A stretch of DNA of 64,000 bases from an uncultured Acidobacteriota bacterium (GTDB lineage: Bacteria; Acidobacteriota; Blastocatellia; RBC074): contig CADECP010000004.1 of the NCBI GenBank assembly GCA_902825875.1, positions 62,001 through 126,000 on the forward strand, in the 5' to 3' direction. The notes under the pieces are model-generated. The model was not told the origin of the DNA and made no database searches. It saw nothing but the letters and a program-made list of their open reading frames with translations. How positions within the stretch are numbered: the first letter of the stretch is position 1; each line of letters begins with the position of its first letter. Position numbers and translations under genes: made by a program. Shown here in pieces: positions 8,734 through 17,097 of the stretch.

Positions 8734-10452
8734 ATGAGAATTGCCGCCCTGCTTTTCATCGCCACAGTTTTGTCGTTGCCTGCATTTGCCCCGTCGTTGA
8801 CTCCGGCTGGCGCTCAGGTTGAACCCGCCGACATCGTCTTCAAAAACGGCAATGTCTACACAGTCAACGAAGCGCAGCCGAAAGCCGAAGCCATTGCCAT
8901 CAAATATGGACGCATCGCTTTTGTTGGCTCCAACGCCGATGTCAAAAAGTACGAAGGCAAAAAAGTCACGAAGGTCATTGATCTGAAAGGCGCGACTATC
9001 GTGCCGGGATTGGCCGACGCGCATTACCACTTTGCCGGAGTCGGCTTCCGCGAAATGAATTTGAATCTGGAAGGAACCGTCAGCCTGGATGATTTTCTGG
9101 CCAAAGTGAAAGCTCGCGTGGACAAAGCCAAACCCGGCGAATGGGTGACAGGGCGCGGCTGGATCGAAACTTTTTGGAAGCCGCAGATGTTTCCTACGCG
9201 CTGGGATTTGGACAAGATCGCTCCGAACAATCCGGTTTACCTGACGCGCGCAGACGGACACGGAGCCGTCGCCAACAGCGCGGCTTTGAAAATTGCCAAC
9301 GTTAATAAAAACACCGAAAGCCCGTTCGGTGGCGAAATCATGATGGACAAACAGCGCGGCGAACCGAACGGCATGTTGTTGGATCGCGCGCAAGGGTTGG
9401 TTGGTCGTCACATTCCGGCTTCGACCAAAGCCGATCTGGAACAGGCGTTGATGCTGGCCGACAAACGCAGCACCTCGCTCGGCTGGACACAGGTGCAAGA
9501 CGCGGGCGTTGGTTGGGATCAAATCGAACTGGTCAAAAAGCTGTATGGCGAACAGAAATTGAAAATTCGCTTGTACGAAGCGATTCGCGGGCCGGGCGCT
9601 GATGCTCAGCGATTGCTGCGCGAAGGGCAACAGGTCGGATTGTACGACGGCAAACTGACGATCCGAACGATCAAAGTCAGCATTGACGGCGCGCTCGGTT
9701 CCAAAGGCGCGGCGCTGTTGGAAAATTACGCCGACCACGACACCAACGGCTTTTTGACGTTCAAGGACGAACAGGTTTTGCCGATGCTGGCCGAAGCGTT
9801 GAAGAAAACCATTCAAGTCGAAGTTCACGCCATCGGCGACCGCGCCAACCGAACGATCCTGAATTGGTTTGAAACGGCCTACAACGAAGTGCCGATGATT
9901 CAGCGCATGGATCGCAATCCGCCGCGTTGGCGCATTGAACACGCTCAGATTTTGCATCCGTCGGACATTCCGCGCTTTGCCAAATTGAGCGTGATTCCTT
10001 CGATGCAACCTTCGCACGCGATTGGCGATTTGCACTTTGCGAACAGCCGTCTGGGAACAAAGCGATTGGAAGGCGCATACGCCTGGCAAACGCTGATTAA
10101 ATCCGGCGTGGTCATTGCCGGAGGTTCCGACGCTCCGGTCGAACGCGGCGAACCGATGATCGAATTTTATGCGGCGGTCGCTCGCAAAGATCAAAAAGGA
10201 TTTTCCGGCGAAGGCTGGCACCCGGAAGAAAAAGTCACGCGCGAACAGGCGTTGAAAATGTTCACCATCTGGGCGGCTTACGCGGCGTTTGAAGAAAAGA
10301 AACGCGGCTCGATTGAGCCGGACAAGTGGGCTGATCTGACGATTCTGTCAGCGGACATCATGCAAATTCCCGAAGCCGACATTCTGAAAACCAAATGCCT
10401 GATGACCGTCATCGGCGGCGAAATCGTGTTTGATACTGTCAGCAAAAAGTGA
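8734..10452 (+). CDS. Exported amidohydrolase, YtcJ-like (amidohydrolase 3 family)
   Basis: The start ATG 8734 follows GGAGAAATCC and opens a signal peptide (MRIAALLFIATVLSLPAFA). The mature part begins with ADIVFKNGNVYTVNEAQPKAEAIAI and GATIVPGLADAHYHF, the metal-binding HxH region of amidohydrolases, followed by EVHAIGDRANRTIL and RIEHAQIL with metal-ligand His residues, and GGSDAPVERGEPM with the catalytic Asp. Length (572 residues) is typical for YtcJ-like proteins, which hydrolyse amides or cyclic compounds with little-known substrates. It lies 40 bases behind the 9-haem cytochrome and may be co-transcribed, but no functional link to electron transfer can be shown. Its stop is three bases from that of the convergent TPR gene. 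Confidence 0.9.
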   Translation: MRIAALLFIATVLSLPAFAPSLTPAGAQVEPADIVFKNGNVYTVNEAQPKAEAIAIKYGRIAFVGSNADVKKYEGKKVTKVIDLKGATIVPGLADAHYHFAGVGFREMNLNLEGTVSLDDFLAKVKARVDKAKPGEWVTGRGWIETFWKPQMFPTRWDLDKIAPNNPVYLTRADGHGAVANSAALKIANVNKNTESPFGGEIMMDKQRGEPNGMLLDRAQGLVGRHIPASTKADLEQALMLADKRSTSLGWTQVQDAGVGWDQIELVKKLYGEQKLKIRLYEAIRGPGADAQRLLREGQQVGLYDGKLTIRTIKVSIDGALGSKGAALLENYADHDTNGFLTFKDEQVLPMLAEALKKTIQVEVHAIGDRANRTILNWFETAYNEVPMIQRMDRNPPRWRIEHAQILHPSDIPRFAKLSVIPSMQPSHAIGDLHFANSRLGTKRLEGAYAWQTLIKSGVVIAGGSDAPVERGEPMIEFYAAVARKDQKGFSGEGWHPEEKVTREQALKMFTIWAAYAAFEEKKRGSIEPDKWADLTILSADIMQIPEADILKTKCLMTVIGGEIVFDTVSKK

Positions 10453-10455
10453 GTT

Positions 10456-11772
10456 TTACTTCGCCACTTCAGTAAGCTTGAACCCATCGAACAAGGCTCT
10501 GCCGGTCAACAGACAAGGCGGATCGGGACAAGGTTGGCGTTGAAATCGAATGGTTACGGCTTCGGTTTTGGCGGTGGAGGTGAATTTAACCTGCTCTTGT
10601 TTCCACTCGGTGGTTTTGTTCGGCAGCGGAGCATTGGTCGCGCGCAATCGTCCGGCATCGGCGGCGTCAATTGCTTCCAGCGTCAACATGCTCCAACCAA
10701 TCAGTTCTTCGGTTTTGACTGAATAGCTCAGTTGATACGTCGTCGAAGGTTTCACGGCAACGGTTTGAGCAAAGAAGGTTTGCGGAACGTTTTCTCGAAC
10801 GTCGAAGCCGATGCGCAACGCCTGATTGCCGTCGGTTGGAGCTTTGCGATCTACAGACACTTTGACTCCGCCCATCGGGCCAATTCGCCAGGTCAGAAAC
10901 GGCGTCTTGGCGTCGAGCATAAGCTGGGATTCAAAACTCCCGTTGGAAAGCAACGAACCGGTGTCGGGCGTCGGGCGATCAGGCATCTGCACGGAATTCC
11001 AGACTTCGTAAGCCGCAGCCATCTGCCCGGCATAAAACAACGCAATGGAAACCTGCTGCGCTTCGGCGGGAGAATGGTTGGCGGTTTCGCGCCAGATGCT
11101 CATGGCGTCGGCGTATCGGTTACGACCAACCAGCAAGGCGATCATTTGCGAACGCGATTCGCCATTCAACTCCAACGCCGAAGCAATCGCTCGCCCGTCG
11201 CCGTTGAACGAATCCCAAGCGTAATCAAACACCAACGGCAAAGCCGATTGCCGCCCGGCCAGCGCCTGACGAAAATGTGCAAACGCCGCGTCACGTTCGC
11301 CTTTGCGTAACAAATGATTTCCCAACGCCCAGCGCGGTTCGAAATGGCTTGGAGCCAATTTGATAGAGCTTTCCAGCGCCTGTCGAGCTTCATTCTGCAA
11401 TCCCGCACGATCCAGCGCCCGCCCGAACGCCAGCCACGTTCGATAATCTTCAGGATTCATCTTCGTGGCTTCGCGCAATTCTGCCAACGCCGTCGCCAAA
11501 AACTGTTCGTTTTGCTCTTCGGTGGCCACCGACAGATAAGCGCCGCCGCGCCCCAAATGACTTAACGGGTCGCTTTCGGACAAACCGGTCGCCAGATCAG
11601 CCCACCGTAATTTGTCTTCAGAGGGAAGATCAGGAGTTCGCGCCACAGCGTTCATCACGGCATCGCCAATGGCCGAACGCACTACAAGCCAGGACAGCGC
11701 GCCAAATCCGGCAAGCGCCAGGATTAGTAAAAGAAGGCGAATGATGATTGGTCGAACGGATATTGTGGCCAT
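10456..11772 (-). CDS. Membrane-anchored TPR protein with C-terminal carbohydrate-binding-like domain
   Basis: 438 residues. One transmembrane helix lies near the N-terminus (about residues 9-31). A TPR region follows (about 55-260), with repeats such as YRTWLAFGRALDRAGLQNEA and FEPRWALGNHLLRKGERDAA. From about residue 285 the sequence NGSFESQLMLDAKTPFLTW, then DGNQALRIGFDV and TTYQLSYSVKTEE, looks like a beta-sandwich (galactose-binding/CBM type). This layout is seen in accessory proteins of polysaccharide secretion. The gene is divergent from the wza-like gene and could belong functionally to the polysaccharide cluster (inference). No enzymatic motif is visible. Confidence 0.75.
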   Translation of the reverse strand: MATISVRPIIIRLLLLILALAGFGALSWLVVRSAIGDAVMNAVARTPDLPSEDKLRWADLATGLSESDPLSHLGRGGAYLSVATEEQNEQFLATALAELREATKMNPEDYRTWLAFGRALDRAGLQNEARQALESSIKLAPSHFEPRWALGNHLLRKGERDAAFAHFRQALAGRQSALPLVFDYAWDSFNGDGRAIASALELNGESRSQMIALLVGRNRYADAMSIWRETANHSPAEAQQVSIALFYAGQMAAAYEVWNSVQMPDRPTPDTGSLLSNGSFESQLMLDAKTPFLTWRIGPMGGVKVSVDRKAPTDGNQALRIGFDVRENVPQTFFAQTVAVKPSTTYQLSYSVKTEELIGWSMLTLEAIDAADAGRLRATNAPLPNKTTEWKQEQVKFTSTAKTEAVTIRFQRQPCPDPPCLLTGRALFDGFKLTEVAK

Positions 11773-11858
11773 AACGCGAGTGAGACTACTGAATCAGTCA
11801 GCGGCTGGCAAGCAATTACCAGCCGCCGAAACTCAACAAATTCTTGAAGTTAATAAGA

Positions 11859-11888
11859 TTGACAGCTTTTGAGAGCATCGGCGATACT
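11859..11888 (+). promoter_or_regulatory. Candidate promoter of the polysaccharide cluster
   Basis: TTGACA at 11859-11864 (perfect -35) is followed after 18 bases by GATACT at 11883-11888 (close to TATAAT). The 334-base gap between the TPR gene and the wza-like gene contains this promoter, an inverted repeat overlapping its -10 (GCGAT 11881-11885 with ATCGC 11912-11916, inner TTTCCC 11892-11897 with GGGAAA 11903-11908) and the leader hairpin at 12046. The overlapping inverted repeat could be an operator; nothing else was recognised in the gap. Confidence 0.5.
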
Positions 11889-12045
11889 TGCTTTCCCCGT
11901 TCGGGAAAATCATCGCTAAGCAATTGAAATCAAGGTTTCCGTCAAATTCGGCCCGGCTTTTTAGCTTTTCGGCAGAAAGATTTTTCAACTTGTTTTTGCC
12001 GCACGGAAATCCCAATCCCCCACTAAAACGTCGCTGGTAAAGTTT

Positions 12046-12079
12046 GACGGTTGGCCACCCCAGACGTTTGGGGGCCGTC
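12046..12079 (+). promoter_or_regulatory. Strong hairpin in the leader of the polysaccharide operon
   Basis: GACGG (12046-12050) pairs with CCGTC (12075-12079) and CCCCA (12058-12062) with TGGGG (12069-12073), ending 28 bases before the wza-like start and just upstream of its GAAAGGAAAAG ribosome site. There is no T-run after it, so it is not an intrinsic terminator. It may affect translation, mRNA stability or protein binding. I could not match it to a riboswitch class that I know. Confidence 0.5.
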
Positions 12080-12106
12080 AGTTGGTCGCCTGAAAGGAAA
12101 AGTAAT

Positions 12107-13186
12107 ATGTTGCGGAGAATTTTCAGTTCATTAATGCTCGCTGTGATCGCGTGTCTTCTCTTTCAGGATACGGCTGCTGCCCAGAATCCTGCTCCGGCAA
12201 CTCAACCGCTCGCGCCTCAATCAGCCAGACCTCAAACGCTGCCAACCGCAATCCCAACAGGCAGTTTGAGCGATCAGGTTTATCGCATCGGCCCCGGAGA
12301 CGTCTTGGACGTTCGCGTCTTCAACCGCCCGGAACTGAGCGGCGAACGGCGCGTGACTGAAGCCGGACGCATTCGCTTGCCTTTCATCGAAGAATTAAGA
12401 GTTGCCTGCCTGACCGAAGCTGAGATTTCTCAAGAAATCATCGCCAAATACAAAAAGTTTCTGCGCGACCCGCAAGTGGACGTTTTCGTCAAGGAATATA
12501 AAAGCCTGCCGGTGGCCGTTATCGGCGCAGTCAATCAACCGGCCCGGTTCCAATTGCAACGTCGCGTTCGTTTGTTGGAATTGCTGTCTTATGCCGGTGG
12601 ACCAAGCAATCGTGCAGGCACGTTCATTCACATTATCCACAGCAATGATTACGATTTCTGCCAAAGCAATCCGGTCATCTCTGCCGCTCCGATGGAAGGA
12701 AAAGCCGCAACCGAAACAAATGATCCCGACGGCGGAAAAATTTCAATTTTGACGGCGCTGTCTTCGGTTAGCCTGCGGGACTTGCTCAACGGCAAACTGG
12801 ATTCCAACGTGTACATACAACCCGGCGACATCGTCAGCGTTCCCGAAGCCGACCAGATTTATGTCACGGGCGCGGTCAATCGTCCCGGAGCGTATGGCTT
12901 GACGACCAAGATTACCTTGACCCAGGCAATTGGCCTTGCCGGCGGCATCAACATGGAAGGCGCCAAAGGCCGCGTACGACTGGTTCGTCAGGACCCGAAT
13001 TCCGATAAACGCACTGAAACCGTTTACAACCTGGGCGACATCACCAAACGCAAAATCGAAGACGTTATTCTGATGCCAAACGATATTGTCGAAGTCCCCA
13101 ATTCAACGCTGCGAGCCGCTTCTCGCAATATGCTCGGCGTCAGCATCAGCATGCTCAGCGCGTTGCCCTACTTCATCATTCGTTAA
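12107..13186 (+). CDS. Polysaccharide export outer-membrane protein, Wza-like
   Basis: 359 residues from ATG 12107, preceded by GAAAGGAAAAG. The signal peptide is LMLAVIACLLFQDTAAA. Residues about 62-140 match the polysaccharide export (Poly_export) domain: YRIGPGDVLDVRVFNRPELSG, VTEAGRIRLPFIEEL, YKKFLRDPQVDVFVKEY. Two SLBB-type segments follow (VAVIGAVNQPARFQL with LLELLSYAGG, and IYVTGAVNRPGAYGL with LTQAIGLAGGIN). The C-terminal helix that spans the outer membrane in E. coli Wza is not obvious; the hydrophobic end MLSALPYFIIR is short. It is the first gene of the cluster and precedes the Wzc-like kinase, as in Wzx/Wzy-type capsule and exopolysaccharide systems. Confidence 0.9.
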   Translation: MLRRIFSSLMLAVIACLLFQDTAAAQNPAPATQPLAPQSARPQTLPTAIPTGSLSDQVYRIGPGDVLDVRVFNRPELSGERRVTEAGRIRLPFIEELRVACLTEAEISQEIIAKYKKFLRDPQVDVFVKEYKSLPVAVIGAVNQPARFQLQRRVRLLELLSYAGGPSNRAGTFIHIIHSNDYDFCQSNPVISAAPMEGKAATETNDPDGGKISILTALSSVSLRDLLNGKLDSNVYIQPGDIVSVPEADQIYVTGAVNRPGAYGLTTKITLTQAIGLAGGINMEGAKGRVRLVRQDPNSDKRTETVYNLGDITKRKIEDVILMPNDIVEVPNSTLRAASRNMLGVSISMLSALPYFIIR

Positions 13187-13209
13187 AGTGTTTCGGGTTT
13201 GAATGCCCG

Positions 13210-15558
13210 ATGGTTTTCCAAGCTATGCAGGAAGAGAACAAGAACAAACTGATTACTGCTGAAGAAGCCGCCGCGTTGATGGATTTGCGGCGAGATTACG
13301 CTTACGGGCGAGGAGTGACGGTTGAAACCGAAGAAACTCATTTGCGCGATTACTGGCGCATCATCCGTCGCCGATTGTGGGTTCCAATTGCCATCGTCAT
13401 TGTCACAGTGACGTTGGCGACGATTTACAACATCCGTTTGCCGGACATTTACGAAGGCGTCGCCCAAATTGTGCTGGAGCGCGAAGACCGTGTCGTCAAC
13501 GTCAAAGATTTGCAAATCAATATGGCGGGCGGCGACGACACCCAGTACATGAACACGCAATTGAAAATCCTACAAAGCCCGCGAGTTGCATATCTGGTGG
13601 CCAAGTCGCTGGATTTGGAAAACAACCCGGACTTTATTGCCGGATTTCGTTCCCCTGGCCAAAATTCTCAGGCGCAACAATCGCTGGACGTCACTCACGG
13701 CGAAAGCGATGAACAAGCCGACATGCAGCGGCTGGAAACACAAATAGACGTGTTGCTGGCCAACGTGGAAATTAAACCCGAACGCGAAACGCGGCTCGTC
13801 AACATTCATTATCGCCACACCAACAAAGACCTGGCCCGCAAAATTGCCGACATCTGGACTGAAGCCTGTATCCAAAATAATTACGAAACCAAGGAAACAT
13901 CGAACAAGCAAGCTGGCGAGTTTCTCGGCAAAAGCATTGCGGATTACAAACTGCGGCTGAAAGAATCTGAAGAAAAATTGTTGAATTACCGTCGCACCAA
14001 TCAGATTTTGGATTTCGGCGAAAAAGAAAACACTGTTTCCGAACGTCTGGTTGCGTTAAACCAATTGCTGTTGCAGGCCGAAACCGACCGCAAAAACGCT
14101 CAGCTTGCGTTTGAAATGAGCCGCAGCATCGCGGATGTCACGACATTGCCGGAAATTCAGCGCGATCCCGTCATCCAGGAACTCAACAAAAAAGTCACTG
14201 AATTACGCCAACAACGCGAACAGCTTTTGGTTGAATTCACGCCTGAATGGCCTGACGTGAAAAAAGTCGAACAGCAACTTGCCCGGCTCGAAGGCGAAAT
14301 TCGTGCTTCGCACCAGCGGATTCTGACGACTGCCGAAAATCAATATCGCAGCGCCATGCAAAAAGAAGACTCGCTGCGAAAAGCCTTCGCCCAGCAACGT
14401 TCGGAAACTTTGCAGCAAAACGAAGGCGCGATTACCGCCAAGATGTTGCAACAGGAAATTGACACCAACCGTCGAATGCTGGACAACCTGTTGCAAAGCC
14501 AGCAAGGCGTCGAGATTTCAGCGACCGGATTGCTGAAACCCACTGTCCGAATTACCAAAGCGGCTTCCATGCCGCGCGCTCCCGTGGGGCCAAAACGCGG
14601 GCAGAACATTTTGCTGGCTGCCCTGCTGGCACTGCTTGGCGGAATCGGTTTTGTGTTATTTCTGGATTACATCAACAACAAAATCGAATCGGTGGAAGAC
14701 ATTGATCGTTACCTTCGGCTGCCTGCGCTGGGCGTCATTCCTGTCTTACAAGGCAATGGCAAAACACGCAGAATGATCGGCGGTAAAAGCAATAAAGAGC
14801 TTGCTCCTGTCGGCGCAGGAAACTCTCAGGTGATTCTGACTCAGGTCGAAGCCAATTCGTCCATTGCCGAAAGCTATCGTCAGCTTCGCACGGCGTTGCT
14901 GCTTTCTTCGGCTGGCCACGCGCCGCGTACGTTGCTGATTACCAGCAGCCAGCCTGCTGAAGGAAAAACCACCACCAGCGTCAACACCGCCATTTCACTG
15001 GCTCAAACAGGAGCTTCGGTACTCATCATTGACGCGGATTTGCGCCGCCCCAGAGTGCATAGAATTTTCGGACTGAAAAACAATGCCGGTTTGAGTAATT
15101 ACCTGGCGGGTGACGGCGAACTGGCTTCCTTAATTCAGATTGCGATTCCCAACTTGTATGTTTTGCCGGTTGGCCCTTTGCCGCCCAACCCTGCGGAATT
15201 GCTTGGCTCGGCAAAAATGAAAAATGTCATCGAGACCTTGTCGGCAAACTTCGATTACGTGGTGATTGATTCGCCGCCGGTTTCTTCGTTCGCTGACAGT
15301 TTGATTCTGTCTTCTCTGGTTGAAGGAGTGATTATCGTCGTCAAAGGCGGCGTGACTCCGCGAGAAATGGCACAACGCACAAAAGCACATCTGCAATCAG
15401 TGGGCGCTAAAATTCTAGGCATCGTCATCAATCAGGTTAAGCTGCAACCCCACGATTATTATTACTATTCGACTTATTACAGCCGGTATTATTACGGCAA
15501 TGGAAACGGCGAAACCGGCAACAACCTTGATGGAGAAAATTCAAGGTCGGTTGCGTGA
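13210..15558 (+). CDS. Polysaccharide co-polymerase / tyrosine autokinase, Wzc-like
   Basis: 782 residues (an internal ATG at 13225 is an alternative start). It has a Wzz-type chain-length domain with the first membrane helix at about residues 57-75 (VPIAIVIVTVTLATIY), a long periplasmic coiled-coil region (about 200-430) and a second helix (ILLAALLALLGGIGFVLFL). The cytoplasmic BY-kinase domain carries Walker A SSQPAEGKTTTS (about 580), Walker A' IIDADLRRPRVH and Walker B YVVIDSPPV. The C-terminus has a tyrosine cluster (YYYYSTYYSRYYYG), the autophosphorylation tail of these kinases. Phosphorylation cycling there controls polymer length and export through the Wza-like pore. Adapter and kinase are fused, as in proteobacterial Wzc. 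Confidence 0.93.
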   Translation: MVFQAMQEENKNKLITAEEAAALMDLRRDYAYGRGVTVETEETHLRDYWRIIRRRLWVPIAIVIVTVTLATIYNIRLPDIYEGVAQIVLEREDRVVNVKDLQINMAGGDDTQYMNTQLKILQSPRVAYLVAKSLDLENNPDFIAGFRSPGQNSQAQQSLDVTHGESDEQADMQRLETQIDVLLANVEIKPERETRLVNIHYRHTNKDLARKIADIWTEACIQNNYETKETSNKQAGEFLGKSIADYKLRLKESEEKLLNYRRTNQILDFGEKENTVSERLVALNQLLLQAETDRKNAQLAFEMSRSIADVTTLPEIQRDPVIQELNKKVTELRQQREQLLVEFTPEWPDVKKVEQQLARLEGEIRASHQRILTTAENQYRSAMQKEDSLRKAFAQQRSETLQQNEGAITAKMLQQEIDTNRRMLDNLLQSQQGVEISATGLLKPTVRITKAASMPRAPVGPKRGQNILLAALLALLGGIGFVLFLDYINNKIESVEDIDRYLRLPALGVIPVLQGNGKTRRMIGGKSNKELAPVGAGNSQVILTQVEANSSIAESYRQLRTALLLSSAGHAPRTLLITSSQPAEGKTTTSVNTAISLAQTGASVLIIDADLRRPRVHRIFGLKNNAGLSNYLAGDGELASLIQIAIPNLYVLPVGPLPPNPAELLGSAKMKNVIETLSANFDYVVIDSPPVSSFADSLILSSLVEGVIIVVKGGVTPREMAQRTKAHLQSVGAKILGIVINQVKLQPHDYYYYSTYYSRYYYGNGNGETGNNLDGENSRSVA

Positions 15559-15772
15559 CTTTGCGGGCGGCAAGCCTTTTGGCAAGATTCCATTCAGGCA
15601 ATCCATAAACTTCTTTCCTCTCGTGTTTCAATGAAAGTCTGACGCTGCCTCGTCACGAGGTTTCCTTCATGGTTCAGGGAGTTGTTTGCATTTGGCGGGT
15701 AGCTTTTCGCTGGTTCGCCATATTCGTTCCGATGATTTTCTGCCGCAACACGCCCGGAGATTTTGACGCGCA

Positions 15773-17020
15773 ATGAAAGCACCGTTTGCGATTCATGTGG
15801 AGAGCCTATCCAAATCCTACCGTCTGGGATCAAACAGTGGTCTGGGGCAAACATTGCGGGATACGGTGACGGAGTTTTTCCGTTTTGAAAAAAACAACAA
15901 CGCGACTGAAGACATTTTTTGGGCAATCAAAAATCTCAATCTGGAAATCAAAGCCGGTGAAGTCGTTGGAGTCATTGGCAGAAATGGCGCCGGTAAAAGC
16001 ACTCTCTTAAAAATTCTCTCCCGCATTACCGAACCCACAAATGGCACAGTAAAAATTTACGGGCGCGTAGGCAGCCTGCTTGAAGTCGGCACTGGCTTTC
16101 ATCCTGAATTGAGCGGGCGGGACAACATCTACTTGAACGGTTCGATTCTGGGGATGGGACGCCGTGAAATTGATCGAAAGTTCGATGAAATTGTCAGCTT
16201 CGCGGAAATCGAAAAGTTCATTGACACTCCGGTCAAACGATATAGCAGCGGAATGTACGTTCGGTTGGCGTTTGCTGTTGCCGCTCACCTGGAACCCGAA
16301 ATCCTGTTGATTGATGAAGTGCTTTCAGTCGGCGACGCAGCTTTTCAAAAAAAATGCCTGGGCAAAATCGGCCAGGTTTCCAGCGAAGGGCGAACTGTTT
16401 TGTTTGTCAGTCACAACACTTCGGCGTTGCTAGGATTATGTAAACGCGGAATCCTGCTGGAACAGGGCGCGCTTACAGCCGATGGAGCAATTGAATCTGT
16501 CGTGCGCGATTACATGAAACGTTCACTTGCAAACGCTTCCGGAGATTTATCGTCATATTCCGACAGACAGGGCAACGGGCGCGTTCGTTTCACTCAGGTT
16601 ACGTTTGAAGACGCGGCAGGTAATTTCATCGAACACGGCGTTTCTGGCCAACCATTGGTCATCAAGCTCGCCTACAAATCGTCTGGGGCGACTTCTTTGC
16701 CGCACTGTCGTTTAGCCGTGACGTTTTACGACAATTTGGGACAGGCTCTGTTTAACTGCTCCAGCGATCTTGTCGAAGAGTCTCCGATCAATCTGGATGC
16801 TCAAGGAACAGTAAAGTGCGTAATCCCGCGATTGCCGCTCAGTCAAAGCCACTATCTTCTGACTTTCTTTTTGGAAGCGAATAACGAAATAGAAGACTGG
16901 CTGCATCAAGCGGTCGAGTTGAAAGTAATTGATGGAGATTATTACGGCACAGGGCGGTTGTATCCCAAAGGATGGCAAGGAAAAGGCGTTCTAGTTCCTT
17001 ATACCTGGATCGCTGGCTAA
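15773..17020 (+). CDS. Polysaccharide ABC transporter ATP-binding protein, Wzt-like
   Basis: 415 residues. Walker A is GRNGAGKST, the ABC signature lies in VKRYSSGMYVRLAFA, Walker B is EILLIDEVLSVGD, and the switch His is in VLFVSHNTSALL. Family traits of the O-antigen/teichoic-acid exporters are clear (GVIGRNGAGKSTLLKILSR, SLLEVGTGFHPELSGRDNI). After residue about 255 comes a Wzt C-terminal beta-sandwich domain that recognises the glycan in known systems (FTQVTFEDAAGNFIEHGVSG, LPHCRLAVTFYDNLGQ). No Wzm-type permease is present in the cluster, which is unusual because ATPase and permease normally sit together. It could use a permease encoded elsewhere. Confidence 0.9.
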   Translation: MKAPFAIHVESLSKSYRLGSNSGLGQTLRDTVTEFFRFEKNNNATEDIFWAIKNLNLEIKAGEVVGVIGRNGAGKSTLLKILSRITEPTNGTVKIYGRVGSLLEVGTGFHPELSGRDNIYLNGSILGMGRREIDRKFDEIVSFAEIEKFIDTPVKRYSSGMYVRLAFAVAAHLEPEILLIDEVLSVGDAAFQKKCLGKIGQVSSEGRTVLFVSHNTSALLGLCKRGILLEQGALTADGAIESVVRDYMKRSLANASGDLSSYSDRQGNGRVRFTQVTFEDAAGNFIEHGVSGQPLVIKLAYKSSGATSLPHCRLAVTFYDNLGQALFNCSSDLVEESPINLDAQGTVKCVIPRLPLSQSHYLLTFFLEANNEIEDWLHQAVELKVIDGDYYGTGRLYPKGWQGKGVLVPYTWIAG

Positions 17021-17097
17021 CATCTGCCCGCGCCAATGTAATGTTGATTGACCGGGCGCTTCCCGGTTTTTAACTCCACAGCAATTTTGGTTATCTG

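Noticed and set aside
8671-10221. Long open frame (516 codons) on the minus strand
   Set aside because: It is antisense to the amidohydrolase, which has its metal-binding motifs and a clear ribosome site on the plus strand.
11773-12106. Possible c-di-GMP riboswitch before the polysaccharide operon
   Set aside because: The hairpins do not show the conserved blocks of the c-di-GMP-I or -II aptamers as I know them, so only a structured leader is reported.
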